Shown here one piece after another: positions 56,720 to 60,000 of a stretch of 60,000 nt of DNA. The notes under the pieces were generated by a model. It was not told where the DNA came from, searched no databases, and worked only from the letters and a program-made list of their open reading frames with translations. Within the stretch, counting starts at the first letter, position 1; each line of letters starts with the position of its first letter. The translations under genes were made by a program, and so were the position numbers. The DNA is taken from the NCBI RefSeq assembly GCF_932526225.1, contig NC_064036.1, positions 7,697,519 through 7,757,518 of the forward strand. Direction: 5' to 3'. This DNA comes from Nematostella vectensis (lineage: Eukaryota > Cnidaria > Anthozoa > Actiniaria > Edwardsiidae).

Positions 56720-58200
56720 GCATGACTGGTTTTTTTGGTGATTGCATTTCCCATGTCAGTCATGTCTCATGTGCCACTCGTGCCAAAAGACGCGGTTCAT
56801 GCACACAATATATTGACAGGGAGACAAATTTTGTGAGGCATTCTGAAGCAGATTGAATATCTTCTATGCTCTTTGCGAATATATTCTATCCTGTGGCTGT
56901 CTTATTTGGTTTAGAGAAGAATAAGTAGAAAACGCTACGTCATTTTTGCATTACGTTACAATTGGATTGAGGATTAATCCATCACAAGCCAAGTGAGCGG
57001 AAAGGCGTGCTGACAAACATTTCAACTAAAACAACGAGTTGCACAACAAACCACAACACCGAATGGACATAAAACAACGCCTTTTTCCAACATGTTGTGA
57101 AAGTATGCAATACTTTTGTACTTTTATTTTTGTCACAAAGTGACGGGTCCTTTCTTAGTATCATGCAAACAAAGTTTGATCCTTTGCTTAATGCGAAAAG
57201 ACGTCTAAGCACTTAAAGTGCTTATCGTAAACTTCGCTATTATTGACCATTAATTATTGACATATGTTGTTAAAACTATTTAGGGCTTCTTGAAAGTGAT
57301 TCAGAAGTGTAAACGACAACCGCATTCCAATAGGATATGCAGGTGCATGCTCTTTACACACCGCCAGAGAAGCCCACTTTCGAGGTTCCGAAAGTTAGTT
57401 ACAATATATCGACTAAACGACAGCTAGCAGGCATTACTGATAAAACTAAAACGACAAGCCACCGTAGGATAACCTTTTCTAGAAACATGACTTTTTGCGT
57501 CAAGGTCACTCAGATCTGCTTGTCCCTACTTATTCAAAAATTGATTCATAGGCAATTAATTTGATAAATTAAGAAATCTAAGTGATTGACTTTGGACAAG
57601 GGAAGATAAGCTATAGGACAGTTAAACGGTATATGGTGAGGTATAGAAAGGTTTGGAAATGTAACGTAAAGCAGGGTTGATTGCCTTAACATTGGCAAGG
57701 TAGAGAGAAGGCGCCGGACGTTTGGCCGTCGCGAAAAACAGAAACAGTTGTTCATCGAACATAAGTGGATAGGGGGAGGTGAAGCAAAGCCAAGGGTGTG
57801 GCACAAAAAGGGTCTTAGCAGGGTTAGCTATGTTGAGACGAATCAAAGAGGCAAACACATTGGCGTGGTTCAGGTAGACAGTGAAAAAGCAGTTTCGCAG
57901 ACCCCCGGAGTGGCCCTAGAATACAAGTTGAGGTACACCACAGGTAATTTTTCTCTGAATGTTGACAATTAACAAGGTCTTTCGGTTTCCTTAACGAATA
58001 TTTAAACCTTAGTGTGCTGGTGAAAAATGTAGGGTAAAGAGGACGAGGTCTCTTGCGAGTAAAGCGATTTTTCTTTTCGCGTGGAATCACTGGGTTTGAT
58101 TTATAATCGGAATGCAAAAATGTGCCCGTTGTTTTAAAAGTCAAGACGCCATTAAACCTGAGGTCCGATATCTGATATAACTACGTCATTTTTGCTCACG
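56720..58200. other. Intergenic DNA between PIK3R4 and the secreted-peptide gene
   Basis: No ORF with support. Short ORFs of 61-106 codons on both strands look like chance. Confidence 0.4.
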
Positions 58201-58207
58201 AGTGCAA

Positions 58208-58214
58208 TATAAAG
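58208..58214 (+). promoter_or_regulatory. TATA box of the secreted-peptide gene
   Basis: TATAAAG about 215 bases upstream of the ATG at 58423, in an otherwise suitable position for a start site near 58,240. The implied 5' UTR contains a 24-bp tandem duplication (catatcttaatcactagaaa type) at about 58,318-58,367. Confidence 0.45.
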
Positions 58215-58422
58215 CGTTAATATAGTGGCAAACAACGCAGAGAATAAGGATACTTCAACAGAGGAAAAAGCTCAGCTATAAGTTTGCTACTTTTGCAAGT
58301 CAGACCAAGCTAAGGTCATATCTTAATCACTAGAAAGAGTTCATATCTTAATTACTAGAAAGAGTTCAAAAAGAGGACAAAGTAAAAAGGAGAAACAAGC
58401 AAGAAGGGAAAAGTGTGGCGCT

Positions 58423-59418
58423 ATGCAGTCTTTGTTAGTCCTCATCATGCTATGTCTGTTGGGATGTTGCGGTGCAATACGCATCGAGGGTAAGCGAGAG
58501 TTTATTTGAGGATTTGATTCAGACTTTTAACAAGTAAAGTCTGCAATGTGGTAAGCTACAACAAAAAGTTCTAATCTAGAAAGGGCATCAGCTATATTGC
58601 AATTATCCTGACACACGCAATAATCATGAGACGCGGATTTTCCTGTTTGATCTCAGGGATGTAACAACTTGCAGGATATGTGATACCAAAAAATACGTGA
58701 AAGCTGAACATTCGGACAATACCACAGAACACTTGTGGTACAGTTACGCAGTTACTGGGCCTTAGCTACACTTATTTTTTTAAATAAAAATTATCGATGT
58801 GGATAATCTTTGCAACAACTTTTCATGTAGATTCTTAGGGTCATAATGTAGTATCGAGTCAAAAGCGTTCCTTGTCTCGGTACCTTAGAAGTGACATTTT
58901 GGTGCAAGTTTTCCGCTTTTTGTTCATATAAAGACAATTTTTGCAAGCGATTGTTTTCAATAAAAATACTAATATTAATAATGATCATTGACAATACTTA
59001 ACAAAGAAATTGGCTAGGATGTTTGAACAGCTGTCTTAGTAAAATGAACATGGAACAAAAAATATTCTATTATCTTGCACTACAACAAACAGTTCGGATA
59101 ACATTTTTGGGATTCTTTAGAAACAAATAACCCTCAAAGTATAACAAAGAGAAAGTGACAAATATGATAACTGATTTTCAGTCTATTTTATTCCCTGGTA
59201 TCAGCCTTACAGAAAACAATACAACCGGAAGTACATCCTTATCCTATATAGACGCTGCCCTGAAATCCGCAATTCCTTTTTTGGTGATCCAATATGATTC
59301 TACCGTAGGTTCTCGCAACGCCGAAAAGCGCGACGAACGCTCGGCCTGGAAGCCTGGGCACGACAAGCCTTTGGCATCCAGGGATATACAATATTCCGAT
59401 ATAACCACCCTCTCTTAA
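58423..59418 (+). CDS. Probable 90-aa secreted peptide precursor, two exons
   Basis: Exon 1 (58423-58489) encodes MQSLLVLIMLCLLGCCGAIR followed by IE, a classic signal peptide with a cleavage-like GCCGA end. It stops at a phase-1 donor, gag g|gtaagc. Exon 2 (59213-59418) follows a pyrimidine-rich acceptor (cagccttacag) and restores the frame as ENNTTGSTSLSYIDAALKSA. It ends ITTLS-stop, total 273 nt. The mature part has two overlapping N-glycosylation sequons (NNT, NTT), no cysteine, and one dibasic site, NAEKR|DERSAWKP, so it could release a C-terminal peptide. The first-intron phase and placement right after the signal peptide are typical of secreted proteins. I recognise no family. A different second exon (beyond 59,860) cannot be excluded. 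Confidence 0.5.
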
Positions 59419-59426
59419 AACTATTA

Positions 59427-59447
59427 CTGTTATTATTATTATTATTG
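59427..59447. repeat. (ATT)n microsatellite
   Basis: gttattattattattattg lies just after the stop codon of the peptide gene. Similar triplet runs mark LINE 3' ends elsewhere in this window, so it may be an insertion remnant. Confidence 0.6.
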
Positions 59448-59674
59448 TTCAAGCCTTCTAAGCACTTGAAGGGCCCACAATTGAAAAATGGTTGATTGAT
59501 TGTTTTAAGTGATGATCTGTGAGTCAGAGGGAAAAATAACAACAACAGAAAAACCAGAAGGCGTTTTTATGGATTTAGATTTGTGACAAAATTAATTAAA
59601 GAACTTTTGAAATTCAAACAACAAATACAATATTCAAACAAGGTTTATGTCGTATTATGATATTTGATATATAA

Positions 59675-59680
59675 AATAAA
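59675..59680 (+). terminator. Candidate polyadenylation signal of the peptide gene
   Basis: AATAAA about 257 bases after the stop at 59418. Confidence 0.4.
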
Positions 59681-59867
59681 TTTCGAATTGAATTATTTCC
59701 GAATTTTGGACATTAAAAAAAAACAAGTATTCGGTTCCCGCAAAGTTGTTACACCCCTTGTTAAAACCGGAATTTGTCATAACGCAGTTGGAAGAGCACT
59801 TTGCTCAATTCTTATTGGCGAAAAATTTATTTTAATGCACAGTTGTAAAATGCGAACCTAGTGGAAA

Positions 59868-60000
59868 CAGGAAAGCCAGGTCGTCGAGGTCACGCGGGAG
59901 GCCGGCAAAGGAGCTCGTTCAAGAGCTTCGTTACTCTGACCTTGACGCCCTGGGTGCCAGAGCATGCATCAAAGCACGTTTTTTGTCATCGAAACGTCGA
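59868..60000 (+). CDS. Possible exon running off the right edge
   Basis: After acag at 59864-59867, two plus frames are open to the window end. One reads GKPGRRGHAGGRQRSS when joined in phase 1; the other reads RGRPAKELVQELRYSDLDAL. The stretch is clearly richer in G+C than the DNA before it. Either could be an exon of the peptide gene (phase fits the first) or of a new gene. I recognise neither. Confidence 0.22.

Overview
The window is animal nuclear DNA: AT-rich, intron-rich, with GT-AG splicing, dispersed MITEs, minisatellites and a non-LTR retrotransposon. Two long genes can be read exon by exon, and each matches its vertebrate orthologue closely in sequence and domain order. Together with the style of the repeats and the divergent intergenic DNA, this suggests a cnidarian, perhaps a sea anemone such as Nematostella. 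That assignment is an inference; nothing in the window proves the species.

Layout. (1) 330-410, minus: first coding exon of a BCAS2/SPF27 orthologue (Prp19/CDC5L spliceosome complex); the rest lies off the left edge. (2) 411-5858: intergenic, with a GC-rich promoter stretch, a gcgtag-type foldback repeat, a 32-bp minisatellite and a foldback MITE. (3) 5859-18342, minus: a complete 24-exon RhoGEF gene orthologous to PLEKHG5 (1363 aa; Cys motifs, ubiquitin/RBD-like domain, DH, PH, long Ser/Arg tail). All exon phases agree. Three possible alternative first exons lie upstream at 25.1, 28.1 and 32.6 kb. (4) 18.3-33.4 kb: mostly noncoding DNA with a hairpin insertion, a 48-bp minisatellite next to a PIF/Harbinger-like element, and an ACACGC-rich satellite. 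(5) 33666-56077, plus: a complete 28-exon PIK3R4/VPS15 gene (1386 aa; myristoylation site, atypical kinase, HEAT, WD40). Intron 2 carries an antisense, decayed CR1/L2-type LINE, and intron 5 carries a hAT-like MITE. (6) 58423-59418, plus: a probable two-exon gene for a 90-aa secreted peptide precursor that I do not recognise.

The most striking observation is in PIK3R4. At least eight tandem arrays or duplications in this one gene straddle an exon edge: the donor of exon 5, the acceptor of exon 11, the acceptor and donor of exon 13, the exon 14/15 intron, the donor of exon 22 (about 53 copies), the acceptor of exon 23, and the stop codon. The repeat units carry copies of the functional splice site together with a piece of exon, so the gene holds long rows of decoy or redundant splice sites. 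I saw nothing similar in the introns of the neighbouring PLEKHG5.

The identified genes do not form a single pathway. BCAS2 acts in splicing, PLEKHG5 activates RhoA and is linked to autophagy and vesicle traffic in vertebrates, and VPS15 is the scaffold of the class III PI3-kinase in autophagy and endosomal sorting.
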